Source: Fictibacillus phosphorivorans
GTDB taxonomy: Bacteria; Bacillota; Bacilli; Bacillales; Fictibacillaceae
Assembly (NCBI RefSeq): GCF_001629705.1
Contig: NZ_CP015378.1
Span: 1,178,001 to 1,242,000, forward strand
Direction: 5' to 3'
DNA length: 64,000 nt
Shown here: positions 40,731 through 49,383 of the stretch, one piece after another
Layout: every line of letters begins with the position of its first letter
Numbering within the stretch: position 1 is the first letter of the stretch
Made by a program: the position numbers and the translations under genes
The notes under the pieces: model-generated
What the model saw: the letters and a program-made list of their open reading frames with translations, nothing else
The model's database searches: none
What the model was told of the DNA's origin: nothing

Positions 40731-41223
40731 ATCTTAATGTTTTCTTAATATATTTGATTGTCTTTCTTAGATCTTCTGCAGTCGGCCTTCCAAATGGTCC
40801 AGTTTGGATATCAAAGTAGACAACTCGTTTTTGATCATCTACTAAAAATAATGCTGGTTCTCCATGCTCACCATGATCGTCATAGAGTTTTCCGTTATGA
40901 TATTGAACGCCATAAGGTTCTCCTGCAACACGTTCTGTATCACTAAAGACCGGAAAAGAAAGAGAGTGTTTATCCTTCATCTTCTTCAAATTTTGTTCTT
41001 CATCAGTAGATATGGCTAAGATGTGAGTGTTCAATTCTTTGAATGTCTCAATATTTTGTTCTAACTCTTTCAATTGGTCGTTACATACGGGACACCATTC
41101 TCCTCGGAAAAAGACAAGTAAGTGAAATCGATCATCTTTTTCAAGGTGGTTATGAAAGGAGAAGGACTCTCCACTTTCGGTTTTGATCGTAAAGTCAGGT
41201 GCTGTGTCTCCTGTTTGTATCAT
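40729..41223 (-). CDS. Peroxiredoxin-like AhpC/TSA-family protein
   Basis: A 164-aa thioredoxin-fold protein with the motif FFRGEWCPVCNDQLKELEQN, in which W-C-P-V-C places a CxxC pair at the peroxidatic region. GDTAPDFTIKTESGESFS opens the fold, and GEPALFLVDDQKRVVYFDIQTG carries the cis-Pro strand. It likely reduces peroxides or disulfides. The second ATG (41223) is chosen since GGAGGG abuts the first. It is monocistronic, sharing a terminator with the PaaI gene. Confidence 0.87.
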   Translation of the reverse strand: MIQTGDTAPDFTIKTESGESFSFHNHLEKDDRFHLLVFFRGEWCPVCNDQLKELEQNIETFKELNTHILAISTDEEQNLKKMKDKHSLSFPVFSDTERVAGEPYGVQYHNGKLYDDHGEHGEPALFLVDDQKRVVYFDIQTGPFGRPTAEDLRKTIKYIKKTLR

Positions 41224-41527
41224 GAACATCCCTCCATAATTATGTTTCTTTTCTAGCTATTCCTCTTACAGAAAATTTTAAACGCTTAAGCTTTTTAATT
41301 CTAAAAAAACCACTACCTATACTAGGTCATATCTACGTCCAGATGAGGAAAGAAGTAATAAAAAAAGAGACGGATTAATGACTTTATTCCTATTTTAAGT
41401 TAAAACTTTTAAAAATTAGTAGTTTATATTTGTTTTTGTTAGAATAGTAAAATTCTTCTTTATTTTCTGTAAATTGGCCTCTATATTAGAAATTGTAGTT
41501 CAACATCAAATTAGAGGAGTGAAGTAA

Positions 41528-42688
41528 ATGATTAAGAAGATTGCCACTATGGCAGCGGTTCTACCTTTAGTAGTTTCTCTTGCAACACCAGCAGCAGCTG
41601 CAAAAAGCACAGAGGTAAAAGCAAACGTTACACCTCAAGAAATTATCGTAAAATTTAAAGACAACGTATCAGAGTCAAAAGTAAAGTCTTTAGCAGTAAA
41701 AGGTAAAGATGAAGTTAAAGAAAAAGGTTCTAAGTTTCATGTAATCAAAGTTAAAGATGGAAACGTAGATGCAGCCATTGCAGAATATGAAGCGAGTGGA
41801 GATGTAGAGTATGCAGAGCCAAACTATACATACCATGCGAGCTGGACGCCAAATGACACGTATTTCTCAAATGGAGTGCAATATGCACCTCAAAAAGTAG
41901 GTGCTCAATCAGCTTGGGACATCACACGCGGTTCATCTACTACAAAAATTGCAATTATTGATACAGGGGTTGATTACAATCACCCTGATCTAGCTGGTAA
42001 AGTTATTAAAGGATATGACTATGTAAGTGATGATTGGGATCCAATGGATCAGAACGATCACGGAACACATGCTGCAGGTATCGCAGCAGCTGCAACGAAT
42101 AACGCGAGAGGTATCGCAGGAATGGCACCAAACGTATCCATCTATGCTGTACGTGTACTAGATGCGAACGGAAGCGGATCTCTTGATGATGTTGCTAACG
42201 GTATCTATCATGCTGTAGATAACGGAGCAAAAGTAGTTTCACTTAGCCTTGGTGGACCAGGTTCTGCTACTTCATTACAAAACGCAGTAAACTATGCCGT
42301 TTCTAAAGGAGTAGTTGTAGTTGCCGCAGCTGGTAACGAAAACACTTCTGCACCGAGCTACCCTGCCTACTATTCTGGTGCGATTGCAGTAGCTGCAACT
42401 GACCGTAATGACGTTCGTGCTTCGTTCTCAAACTACGGATCTTGGGTTGATGTTGCTGCTCCTGGTGTAGACATCGCTTCTACTGTACGTAATGGAGGAT
42501 ATGCTTACATGTCTGGTACTTCAATGGCTTGTCCTCTAGTTGCAGGTGTAGCAGGGTTACTTGCTTCACAAGGAAGAAGTGCTGCTAACATCCGTGCTGC
42601 AATTGAGAACACGACTGATTATGTTTCTGGAACAGGTTCATTGTATGCAAAAGGTCGTGTAAATGCATCTAAAGCTGTACGTTACTAA
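41528..42688 (+). CDS. Secreted subtilisin-family serine protease, thermitase-like
   Basis: A 386-aa preproenzyme. A signal peptide ends near AAAA-K (residue 26) and is followed by an I9 propeptide (TPQEIIVKFKDNVSE...EYAEPNYTYH). The S8 domain from about 107 follows thermitase closely (DTYFSNGVQYAPQKVGAQSAWD): catalytic Asp in IAIIDTGVDY, His in DHGTHAAGIAAA, Asn in AAAGNENTS, Ser in MSGTSMACPLVAG. The segment after Ser is CPL where nearly all subtilases have TPH. The gene follows a 304-base AT-rich gap and a GAGGAG ribosome site and has its own terminator. It degrades external protein. Confidence 0.92.
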   Translation: MIKKIATMAAVLPLVVSLATPAAAAKSTEVKANVTPQEIIVKFKDNVSESKVKSLAVKGKDEVKEKGSKFHVIKVKDGNVDAAIAEYEASGDVEYAEPNYTYHASWTPNDTYFSNGVQYAPQKVGAQSAWDITRGSSTTKIAIIDTGVDYNHPDLAGKVIKGYDYVSDDWDPMDQNDHGTHAAGIAAAATNNARGIAGMAPNVSIYAVRVLDANGSGSLDDVANGIYHAVDNGAKVVSLSLGGPGSATSLQNAVNYAVSKGVVVVAAAGNENTSAPSYPAYYSGAIAVAATDRNDVRASFSNYGSWVDVAAPGVDIASTVRNGGYAYMSGTSMACPLVAGVAGLLASQGRSAANIRAAIENTTDYVSGTGSLYAKGRVNASKAVRY

Positions 42689-42710
42689 TTCGTACTCTTA
42701 TCCATTTGAA

Positions 42711-42747
42711 AACTCCCAAGACGATCTCTAGTCTTGGGAGTTTTTAT
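42711..42747 (+). terminator. Terminator of the secreted protease
   Basis: AACTCCCAAGAC pairs perfectly with GTCTTGGGAGTT over an 8-nt loop, then TTT. In the 351-base gap that follows I see a TAGAAT at 42895 and an AAAGGAGG at 42957 followed by a TTG-TTA-CTT-TAG mini-frame, but no gene. Confidence 0.92.
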
Positions 42748-43039
42748 GGTCCATAGTTTAATAGGACTAACAAAAATTGTCGAGTGATGTTGGAATTTAA
42801 GGATAAGGACATATGTTCGCATTGCGTAAAATGTCGATGTAGACTTAATAGCTCATTTTTAAGACAGGACTTGTGGTAACTTTTAACAGTTTGGTAGAAT
42901 AGTAATAAGTTCAACAACTAGAGTCTTCATTTCTTACAAGTCTTGCCACCAGTTAGAAAGGAGGTCTATTGTTACTTTAGTCTTTTCAAGAGTCACTTGC
43001 TTTACAAACATTCTTTTTAAATAAAAGGAGGTAATGAAG

Positions 43040-44041
43040 ATGAGTGAAGTCTGTTTGATCCCGTTCGTGTTAGAAGAAGTGATAGAAGAATCAAAAGAAG
43101 AGATTCCATATGGAGTCGAGATGATTAACGCTCCTGCGTTTTGGCGTGAAGGTGAAAAAGGACAAAGTGTTGTTGTTGCCATACTAGATACTGGCTGTGA
43201 TACAAGTCATCCGGAGCTTGCTGAACGAATCATCGATGGTCGGAATTTTGTTGATGGAGATGACGATGATTATCAAGATGCGCATTATCATGGGACACAT
43301 GTGGCAGGTACGATTGCAGCTACATTAAACAATGCGGGTGTAGCGGGTGTAGCGCCAGATGCGAAACTCTTAATCTGTAGAGTTCTTGGTAAAGATGGCG
43401 GTGGATCGTACCAAGGAATCATCGATGCGATTGACTACTCCGTTAAATGGAGAGGAAAAAATGGCGAAAGAGTGCGTGTGATTTCTATGTCACTTGGTGG
43501 ACCGACAGATGTACCTGAGTTACATGAAGCGATTCAACGAGCAGTATTGGAAGATGTACTTGTTGTCTGTGCAGCGGGTAACGAAGGAGACAACAAGGAA
43601 GATACGAACGAGCATGCTTATCCTGGGGCGTATAAAGAGGTCGTTCAAGTCGGTGCAGTCGATGCGAAAATGAAACTTGCTCCGTTTTCAAACACTAATG
43701 ATGAGATTGACCTTGTTGCTCCGGGGGTTGATGTTGTTTCTACTTATCCTGGAAATAAATATGCTAAGCTGTCTGGAACTTCGATGGCGACACCTCATGT
43801 ATCGGGAGCAGCAGCTTTACTAATCGAACGAGAAGAAAAATTGTTCGGCCGTGAACTTTCAGAAGCTGAAGTTTATGCTCAATTGGTCAAGAATACGTTA
43901 AGTATCGGACTGACAAAGAAAGCAGAAGGAAATGGATTGTTAGTATTAAATGCACAAGAAAAAGCAGTTTGCGATCAGGAGAATTTAAGAGCGATGAGAA
44001 CTCCTATTGAAACGGCTGCAGCGAAAGAATCAGATTCATAA
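43040..44041 (+). CDS. isp: Intracellular subtilisin-type serine protease (IspA-like)
   Basis: A 333-aa protease with no signal peptide. The N-terminal LIPFVLEEVIEE is the short ISP propeptide; in IspA the LIPY segment blocks the active site. The triad is complete: Asp in VVAILDTGCDTSHPEL, His in YHGTHVAGTIAAT, Ser in LSGTSMATPHVSGAAAL, plus AAGNEGDNKEDTNEHAYPGAYKEV for the oxyanion/calcium region. ISPs degrade cytoplasmic proteins late in growth and in sporulation. The ATG at 43040 is 8 nt after AAAGGAGG; an ATG six bases upstream is too close. Confidence 0.92.
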   Translation: MSEVCLIPFVLEEVIEESKEEIPYGVEMINAPAFWREGEKGQSVVVAILDTGCDTSHPELAERIIDGRNFVDGDDDDYQDAHYHGTHVAGTIAATLNNAGVAGVAPDAKLLICRVLGKDGGGSYQGIIDAIDYSVKWRGKNGERVRVISMSLGGPTDVPELHEAIQRAVLEDVLVVCAAGNEGDNKEDTNEHAYPGAYKEVVQVGAVDAKMKLAPFSNTNDEIDLVAPGVDVVSTYPGNKYAKLSGTSMATPHVSGAAALLIEREEKLFGRELSEAEVYAQLVKNTLSIGLTKKAEGNGLLVLNAQEKAVCDQENLRAMRTPIETAAAKESDS

Positions 44042-44076
44042 ATATTTGCCCCGTTTCTTAGGAAGAAAGGGCGTGT

Positions 44077-44253
44077 ATGGGGATGGCGTATAAGATTATT
44101 GCGTTGCTGATCAGCTTTGCAACTCTTTGTATTAGAATCTATGAAGAGATGAGAAGACGTGCAAAGAACAGAGCAAAAGAAGAAGAGCTTCAAAAGAAAA
44201 AGAAGAGAAAACGAAAGAAAGCAGTGAAGAAAAAGGAAAAGGAAAGTGCTTAA
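44077..44253 (+). CDS. Small basic membrane-anchored protein (58 aa)
   Basis: Starting from the ATG at 44077 (GAAAGGG upstream), a helix of about 18 residues (YKIIALLISFATLCIRIY) is followed by a long Lys/Arg/Glu-rich tail (RRRAKNRAKEEELQKKKKR...). A single-pass protein with a strongly basic cytosolic tail is predicted. Function unknown. A terminator follows. Confidence 0.55.
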   Translation: MGMAYKIIALLISFATLCIRIYEEMRRRAKNRAKEEELQKKKKRKRKKAVKKKEKESA

Positions 44254-44268
44254 ATGAATAGATGGAAT

Positions 44269-44317
44269 AAAAGCTGATTGTGTGAGATCTAGTATATTCA
44301 CATAAATCAGCTTTTTT
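44269..44317 (+). terminator. Long-stem terminator
   Basis: AAAAGCTGATT pairs with AATCAGCTTTT; an inner TGTGA/TCACA stem extends it. A T-tract follows. Confidence 0.88.
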
Positions 44318-44510
44318 GTCGTTCTTTTCACTAGTACTCTAAAAAACTTTGCGCTCCTACAACTTACATAGGAGGAAAAAATAAACAATCTAAGCAACAA
44401 TCATAGTGAGTAATGTTTAGATATTTTTCTATTCCTACTAAAAAGTTGCTACTATTATTCAAAAAGGAGTAATATATGAGCACTACTGTAATATAGAGAG
44501 GAACGTAACT

Positions 44511-45611
44511 ATGCTTTTTTTAGGCATTCTACTTGTAATCGTAACAGCTGTATTTTTATTTATCATGTTTCATCCTGTGTTTGGAAAGAAACCTTCAAAC
44601 GATGATAGGCGCACCTATGGACCAGTTAAACATTATCAAAAGGGTGTTTTTACTAATCAGATAGAAACAGTTATGACAACCGATTTACGCTCTATGCTCC
44701 CTGTATTAAAAGAGTTTTTAAAAGGGAATCCGAATCGTCAGCCTAAGAAAGCTATTCCTATAAACACACTAGATCTAAATGAAAATACAAACGAAGAAAC
44801 AAGGGTAACGTGGTTTGGGCATTCGGCATTATTAATAGAAATGGACGGGAAACGCATCCTCATCGATCCGATGTTTGGGTCCGCACCATCACCCGTTCCA
44901 TGGTTTGGAAACAAACGTTACAGCAAAAAACTGCCGTTTAAAATAGAAGACCTTCCCAAAGTGGATCTAGTGGTTCTGTCACATGATCATTATGACCACC
45001 TTGATTATGGAACAATTAAACAACTAAAACAAAAAGTAAAACAATTTGCAGTTCCACTTGGTGTTGCTGGACATTTAAAAAGGTGGGGAATAGAACCAGA
45101 GCTTATAAAAGAATGTAACTGGTGGGACGAGATACAAGCCGCAGGATTTTCATTGATCTGTACGCCAGCACGACATTTTTCAGGAAGAAGCTTAACGGAT
45201 CGTAATTCTACGCTTTGGAGTTCGTGGGTTATACGAGGAAAGGGTGACAACATTTATTTTAGTGGTGATAGTGGGTACGGACCACACTTTAAAGAGATTG
45301 GTGAGCGGTATGGACCGTTTGATCTTTCGTTGATGGAATGTGGGCAATATCATGAGAAGTGGGCTGCCATTCATATGATGCCTGAAGAAACCGTACAAGC
45401 TCATATTGATGTAAGAGGCAAAGTCATGATTCCTATCCATTGGGGAGCATTTACACTTTCCCTGCATGACTGGACAGATCCTGTTGAAAGAGCTGTATAT
45501 GCTGCTACAAGATCAGGTGTTACAATATGCACGCCTCAGATTGGTGAGCCCGTAACGCTCGGTTCAGAATCACTTTCAAGCTCGCCGTGGTGGAGAGAGA
45601 AAAGGAAATGA
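44511..45611 (+). CDS. Metallo-beta-lactamase-fold hydrolase (NAPE-PLD-like)
   Basis: A 366-aa protein with one N-terminal membrane helix (LFLGILLVIVTAVFLFIMF) and an MBL domain. Zinc ligands appear in VVLSHDHYDHLDYG (H-x-H-x-D-H), TPARHFSGR, YFSGDSGYGPHF and IPIHWGAFTLS. The WFGHSALLIEMDGKRILIDP entrance and the PARHFSGR loop match the group of N-acylphosphatidylethanolamine phospholipase D-like and UlaG-like hydrolases. The helix would keep it at the membrane, which fits a lipid substrate; the true substrate is not known. It is free-standing. Confidence 0.88.
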   Translation: MLFLGILLVIVTAVFLFIMFHPVFGKKPSNDDRRTYGPVKHYQKGVFTNQIETVMTTDLRSMLPVLKEFLKGNPNRQPKKAIPINTLDLNENTNEETRVTWFGHSALLIEMDGKRILIDPMFGSAPSPVPWFGNKRYSKKLPFKIEDLPKVDLVVLSHDHYDHLDYGTIKQLKQKVKQFAVPLGVAGHLKRWGIEPELIKECNWWDEIQAAGFSLICTPARHFSGRSLTDRNSTLWSSWVIRGKGDNIYFSGDSGYGPHFKEIGERYGPFDLSLMECGQYHEKWAAIHMMPEETVQAHIDVRGKVMIPIHWGAFTLSLHDWTDPVERAVYAATRSGVTICTPQIGEPVTLGSESLSSSPWWREKRK

Positions 45612-45618
45612 CATAAAT

Positions 45619-45650
45619 AAGAGTGCTCTTCATTGTGGAGAGCACTCTTC
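45619..45650. terminator. Bidirectional terminator-like hairpin
   Basis: AAGAGTGCTCT pairs perfectly with AGAGCACTCTT over a 9-nt loop, between convergent genes; the T-tract is short. Confidence 0.72.
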
Positions 45651-45661
45651 ACATGAATTCG

Positions 45662-46168
45662 TTAACTTTTCCATAACTCCAATAGTGGTCCATCACTTCC
45701 GAAGAGAGGATCCTTATCAGGTAATGGAACGAGCATAATGTCATCTAAAACAGCGGGTCGTTCATCAGGTTCCCCTTTTTTTAAGTTGTGATCCATTCCG
45801 TTCGGGTATGCTCCGGCTACTTTAAAGTCAGTGCTGCATCCGATACATTTATGTCCGGTACCAGCAGGGAGAACGATGGCATCACCTTTTGAAACAGTTA
45901 CAGAAACACCATCTTCCCCTCCAAGGAGGAGGACAGCCTCACCGCTGATAACACCGAGAACTTCATGTGTATTGCTATGATAATGATGATAATCAAAAAC
46001 ACCGTTCTTCCAACCGTTTGTCCAGCCGTTCTGTTCAAAAACCTCTAATGCATCTTGAGGTTCTTTTAATTTTCCTACATATAACAAAACGGGCCAGGAA
46101 GGATGATTTGGAATCGTCCCATCGTCTGTAAAAAATAAAGTTTTCACATCTTCGCTCAGCATTTTCAT
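45662..46168 (-). CDS. Cupin-domain protein (YjlB-like)
   Basis: A 168-aa cupin. Cupin motif 1 is YHHYHSNTHEVLGVISGEA (two His and a Glu as metal ligands) and motif 2 is VLPAGTGHKCIG. FFTDDGTIPNHPSWPVLLY at the start and the end GPLLELW agree with the Bacillus YjlB family. The chemistry is unknown; a metal-bound cytoplasmic protein is expected. An AAACAGGGGAGGGG-type ribosome site precedes the ATG. It is convergent with the MBL gene. Confidence 0.85.
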   Translation of the reverse strand: MKMLSEDVKTLFFTDDGTIPNHPSWPVLLYVGKLKEPQDALEVFEQNGWTNGWKNGVFDYHHYHSNTHEVLGVISGEAVLLLGGEDGVSVTVSKGDAIVLPAGTGHKCIGCSTDFKVAGAYPNGMDHNLKKGEPDERPAVLDDIMLVPLPDKDPLFGSDGPLLELWKS

Positions 46169-46396
46169 AACCGTATAACCCCTCCCCTGTTTTTCGTATC
46201 CATTCCCTTATTTTTATGAAAGGAAACCCTTTCACTTTCATAAAATACTATAGAAGAAAAAAGAAAATAAGAGCAATAATGCGAAATTCCTCAATAAATG
46301 ACGAAAACTTATGTGTGAAAAAAAGTTTTCTTTTGCGTGAAAAGAGGTATTAGATAGTTACGGTATGATAAATGTTAGTGAAAGGTGGAAATCAGT

Positions 46397-46498
46397 ATGA
46401 AGTACAAAGCGAAGGACTGGCTCCGGTTAACGCCGAATGAGAGATACCTGCTTTTATTCGCTGTTTCCCAACTCCAGAAAAAGCTCAGAGCAGGTTAA
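46397..46498 (+). CDS. 33-aa hypothetical peptide
   Basis: The ATG at 46397 lies 9 nt after AAAGGTGG. It encodes a short basic, helical peptide (MKYKAKDWLRLTPNERYLLL, then FAVSQLQKKLRAG). Strong initiation context and a free position suggest that it is real, but no family is recognised. There are no other genes in the 46169-46594 stretch. Confidence 0.45.
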   Translation: MKYKAKDWLRLTPNERYLLLFAVSQLQKKLRAG

Positions 46499-46594
46499 AA
46501 GAACTAAAAAAATAAATGTGAGGCGTTTTCGTTGCCACAACTCCCCCTTGTTTGGTTAAAATAAGAATACAAGATAAACAGGGAGGAACACAGG

Positions 46595-47173
46595 ATGATG
46601 ACTGACCTCAATACATGGTTTGATAAAGGCATGACGCGCTATGCATATATCCATTCAATGAAAACACACAAGGAAAACTTGCTGACGATATATAATTCAT
46701 TCGTACTACCTGAACCTATGAAAGATGCGTTGCAAGGCATCCAAAAAAACCGGTTGAGAGCAATCGTGATTACCGAAGATTGGTGTGGTGATGCGATGTT
46801 GAATCTTCCTGTTTTTATGCGCATGGCAGATGAAGCACTTATTGATATTCGCTTTATCTTACGCGACCATCATCCAGAACTAATGGACCGATACTTAACG
46901 GTAAAAGCAAAAGCCATTCCTATCATCATCTTTATTGATGAGAAGGGAAAAGAAGTTGTAAAGTGGGGACCACGTGCACCTAAACTGCAACAAATTGTAG
47001 AAGAGCGCAAAAAGAAGATACCTTCAAAAGAAGATCCGCGTTACGAAAAAGCTTTTAAACTATTTGCAGATCGAATCTCTAGTCTGTTTACGACTGACCA
47101 TGCTCTTTGGGAAGAAGTAAGTCTAGATATCATAAAAAAGTTATTAGCTAAACTAAATGTTAACAGCCTGTAA
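46595..47173 (+). CDS. Thioredoxin-family protein lacking the second active-site Cys
   Basis: A 192-aa protein of the thioredoxin_9-like family. LRAIVITEDWCGDAMLNLPVFMRM puts a lone Cys in W-C-G-D where thioredoxin has WCGPC; AKAIPIIIFIDEKGKEVVKWGPRAP supplies the cis-Pro and last strands. Only one redox Cys means it cannot form the internal disulfide; a monothiol or binding role is likely. The ATG follows GGGAGGAACACAGG. Its stop lies within the 5' arm of a terminator. Confidence 0.82.
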   Translation: MMTDLNTWFDKGMTRYAYIHSMKTHKENLLTIYNSFVLPEPMKDALQGIQKNRLRAIVITEDWCGDAMLNLPVFMRMADEALIDIRFILRDHHPELMDRYLTVKAKAIPIIIFIDEKGKEVVKWGPRAPKLQQIVEERKKKIPSKEDPRYEKAFKLFADRISSLFTTDHALWEEVSLDIIKKLLAKLNVNSL

Positions 47174-47187
47174 AAAGGCTGTTTTTT
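47162..47187 (+). terminator. Terminator overlapping the end of the thioredoxin-like gene
   Basis: AACAGCCT pairs with AGGCTGTT, followed by TTTTATTTT; the stem includes the last codons. Confidence 0.82.
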
Positions 47188-47246
47188 ATTTTGTGTTAAA
47201 ATAAAGAAATTGAAGGTTTTCAAAGAAACGAAGTTTGAGGTGTACG

Positions 47247-48164
47247 ATGGGAAAGAAAGCAAATGTTATTATTCTAGCTGGCTTTTTAGGAAGCGGAAAA
47301 ACAACGTTACTCAAACAGCTACTAGCCTATGAAAAAGAGCATAATCATAAAACAGCTGTGTTAATGAATGAGATCGGAAAAGTTTCAATAGATTCTGATT
47401 CTGTTCCAGAGGATGTTCCGCTCAAAGAACTACTTAATGGCTGTATATGCTGTTCATTATCAGATCAACTTGAAAAACAGCTATGGGGACTTTGTAAAGA
47501 GAATGAGCTTGATACGTTAATTATCGAAGCAACAGGTGTCGCTCATCCGATTGATGTACTTGATGCTTGTTTGTCACCTTATCTAATCGACGACTTACAG
47601 ATATCAGGAATCATTTCAATCATGGACGCACCACGATGGTTGAACCGAGAAAGTATGAATGTCCAAGCAAGAATGCTCATGCTTGAGCAGGTAAAGCACG
47701 CAGATTATATCGTGTGGAACAAAACAAGCGGTTTGACGGAAAAAGAGAAGCAGTTGCTTATGAACGACTCAACAAGGTTGAATGAAGGAATTCCTTCTGT
47801 GTTAACAGATTTTTCTAAGGTGGAAATTTCTCAACTTTTTTCACTTACCGTAAAAAAGCGATCAGAACATCAATCTGTTTCCGCAGATAAACTAAAAGTG
47901 AAAACATTTGTATATTCCTTCAAAGGACCTGTAAATAAAGAGTTGTTTGAAAACTGGCTACGACATGTCCCCTCATCGATCTACAGAATTAAAGGGTATA
48001 TTCAATTTAAAAATCAAATTCATCTATTTCAGTACTCATATGGCTTGCCTACTTACGAAAAAGAATTAATGAAGATGCCATTAAGACTTGTTTTTATAGG
48101 AGAAGATCTTAATCCTGATCAGTTAACAAGAGGACTGAATGAAGTTGAATCAGAAAGTAACTAG
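47247..48164 (+). CDS. CobW/COG0523-family GTPase (YjiA-like)
   Basis: A 305-aa G3E GTPase. P-loop ILAGFLGSGKTTLLKQ, metal-binding GCICCSL (C-x-C-C), Walker B LIIEATGVAHP and the base-recognition variant VWNKTSG are visible, with a CobW C-terminal domain from about residue 215 (VKTFVYSFKGP...). COG0523 proteins deliver metals, chiefly zinc or cobalt, to client enzymes under shortage. I see no Zur box near. The ATG at 47247 follows GAGGTGTACG; an upstream TTG is worse. Confidence 0.87.
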   Translation: MGKKANVIILAGFLGSGKTTLLKQLLAYEKEHNHKTAVLMNEIGKVSIDSDSVPEDVPLKELLNGCICCSLSDQLEKQLWGLCKENELDTLIIEATGVAHPIDVLDACLSPYLIDDLQISGIISIMDAPRWLNRESMNVQARMLMLEQVKHADYIVWNKTSGLTEKEKQLLMNDSTRLNEGIPSVLTDFSKVEISQLFSLTVKKRSEHQSVSADKLKVKTFVYSFKGPVNKELFENWLRHVPSSIYRIKGYIQFKNQIHLFQYSYGLPTYEKELMKMPLRLVFIGEDLNPDQLTRGLNEVESESN

Positions 48165-48166
48165 TT

Positions 48167-48203
48167 AAAACACTTGTGACTTCTAGGTTACAAGTGTTTT
48201 TTC
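48167..48203 (+). terminator. Intrinsic terminator
   Basis: AAAACACTTGT pairs perfectly with ACAAGTGTTTT over a 12-nt loop, then TT. Confidence 0.9.
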
Positions 48204-48237
48204 TGCTTTTAGTGAGGTTATGGGAGAATGACTAGAC

Positions 48238-48663
48238 TCATTGCCTTTGGCATATTTGTTTCATAAATACAGGTTGGTTCATCATTTTAATAACTCCAGG
48301 ATTACTCTCAGATAGTCGAATGTAGCTACCAATGATTTCTTCATAATGCGTTAACAAAACAGCTTCGAGATAATGGTTTCCACAATCCCCTTTTAGCCGA
48401 TAAGTATATTGATCAACATTCCCTTTTTTAAAACCCTTAGTATGAACATCAGCTAAACGGTATGTATCCAACGACTCGGAATAAATGGGACTTGCGAATG
48501 CTTGCTTTAGTGGAAAATAAGTATCAATTTCCCACCCATTTTTTTCTAACCATTCCGTATGTTTTTCAGGTGTACGAGTTACGGCGATAATATTTAATAT
48601 GGTGAAGATCAGCACATAAGAAAAAATAAACATACCGATTCCTGCATACCATTGTATCTTCAG
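48238..48663 (-). CDS. Membrane-anchored hypothetical protein, possible CTG start
   Basis: A protein of 141 aa if started at the CTG at 48663, which has AAGGAG 8 nt ahead and completes a typical anchor (KIQWYAGIGMFIFSYVLIFTILNIIAV). With the ATG at 48633 (131 aa) the anchor is shorter and the ribosome site weaker. The extracytoplasmic part has WLEKNGWEIDTYF, a two-Cys layout (RLKGDCGNHY... KQICQ) and no catalytic motif. I know no family. It stands alone between two terminators. Confidence 0.6.
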   Translation of the reverse strand: MKIQWYAGIGMFIFSYVLIFTILNIIAVTRTPEKHTEWLEKNGWEIDTYFPLKQAFASPIYSESLDTYRLADVHTKGFKKGNVDQYTYRLKGDCGNHYLEAVLLTHYEEIIGSYIRLSESNPGVIKMMNQPVFMKQICQRQ

Positions 48664-48755
48664 ATAAATCTCTCCTTTTTAAAGAAATTCAGTTTGTTTT
48701 ATGCTATTCTTTCATTATCATTATTTTCCAATTATGAATGAAAGAGGTGTATTCG

Positions 48756-49382
48756 TTGACATTGAAATTAATGACTCATGACCATCGAAACATTCATTCT
48801 GAGATCTACAAAATGAAACCTGGCTCTGTTGTGGTTCGTGAACTACCAGCTCTGAAGTATATTACGCAAGAAATGAACACGAAATATCACATGGATTGGG
48901 CAGGGCGCCCTGAGCCAATTGATCAGCAATGGGTTGTATGGAAAGTGGTAAATCAGCTTAAACATTTAACAAAAAATAAGTTGAGTTATAAATTTACTTT
49001 AATGCCACATGAGATACTTTGGCACGATAAAAATGACAGTAGATCCATTACAACACAAATGATGCAAGTACCCGATTGTATAACCGATGAATTATTTAAT
49101 GAAGCATGTTTTAATGTTGAGAAGAGACTAGGAAAGAAACTGCCCACATTGAAACTTGTTTCTAATGAGTCGATTCCTTGTGTGCAAAAGTTACATAATG
49201 GTCATTATCAAAACTCGATTGAGACTTTATAAGAAATAGTAAATTTTGCTGAGCATGAGAGCCTTTCATTGAAAAAAAGTTATAAGGAAATCTATTTAAC
49301 TCCTGCAATGAAGTGTTATAAACCTGATACATGGCAAACTGTTGTGAGCGTGGAGATTAATAATAGTCATTCAGGAGAATGA
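48756..49382 (+). pseudogene. GyrI-like small-molecule-binding protein split by an in-frame TAA
   Basis: The TTG at 48756 follows AAAGAGGTG. The first 158 codons resemble the GyrI-like family (VVVRELPALKYITQEMN, VPDCITDELFNEACFNVEKR, SIPCVQKLHNGHYQNSIETL). A TAA at 49230-49232 then intervenes, but the same frame goes on for 49 codons with EIVNFAEHESL and KKSYKEIYLTP, the expected C-terminus (EIYLSDP in relatives), to a TGA at 49382. Total 208 codons is the normal family length. A single ochre mutation or read error has split the gene, and the protein made may lack its last strand. Confidence 0.75.
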
Positions 49383-49383
49383 G

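Noticed and set aside
42957..42980. A leader peptide (TTG-TTA-CTT-TAG) after AAAGGAGG before the intracellular protease
   Set aside because: Three codons are too few to judge; no attenuator hairpin was found between it and the protease gene.
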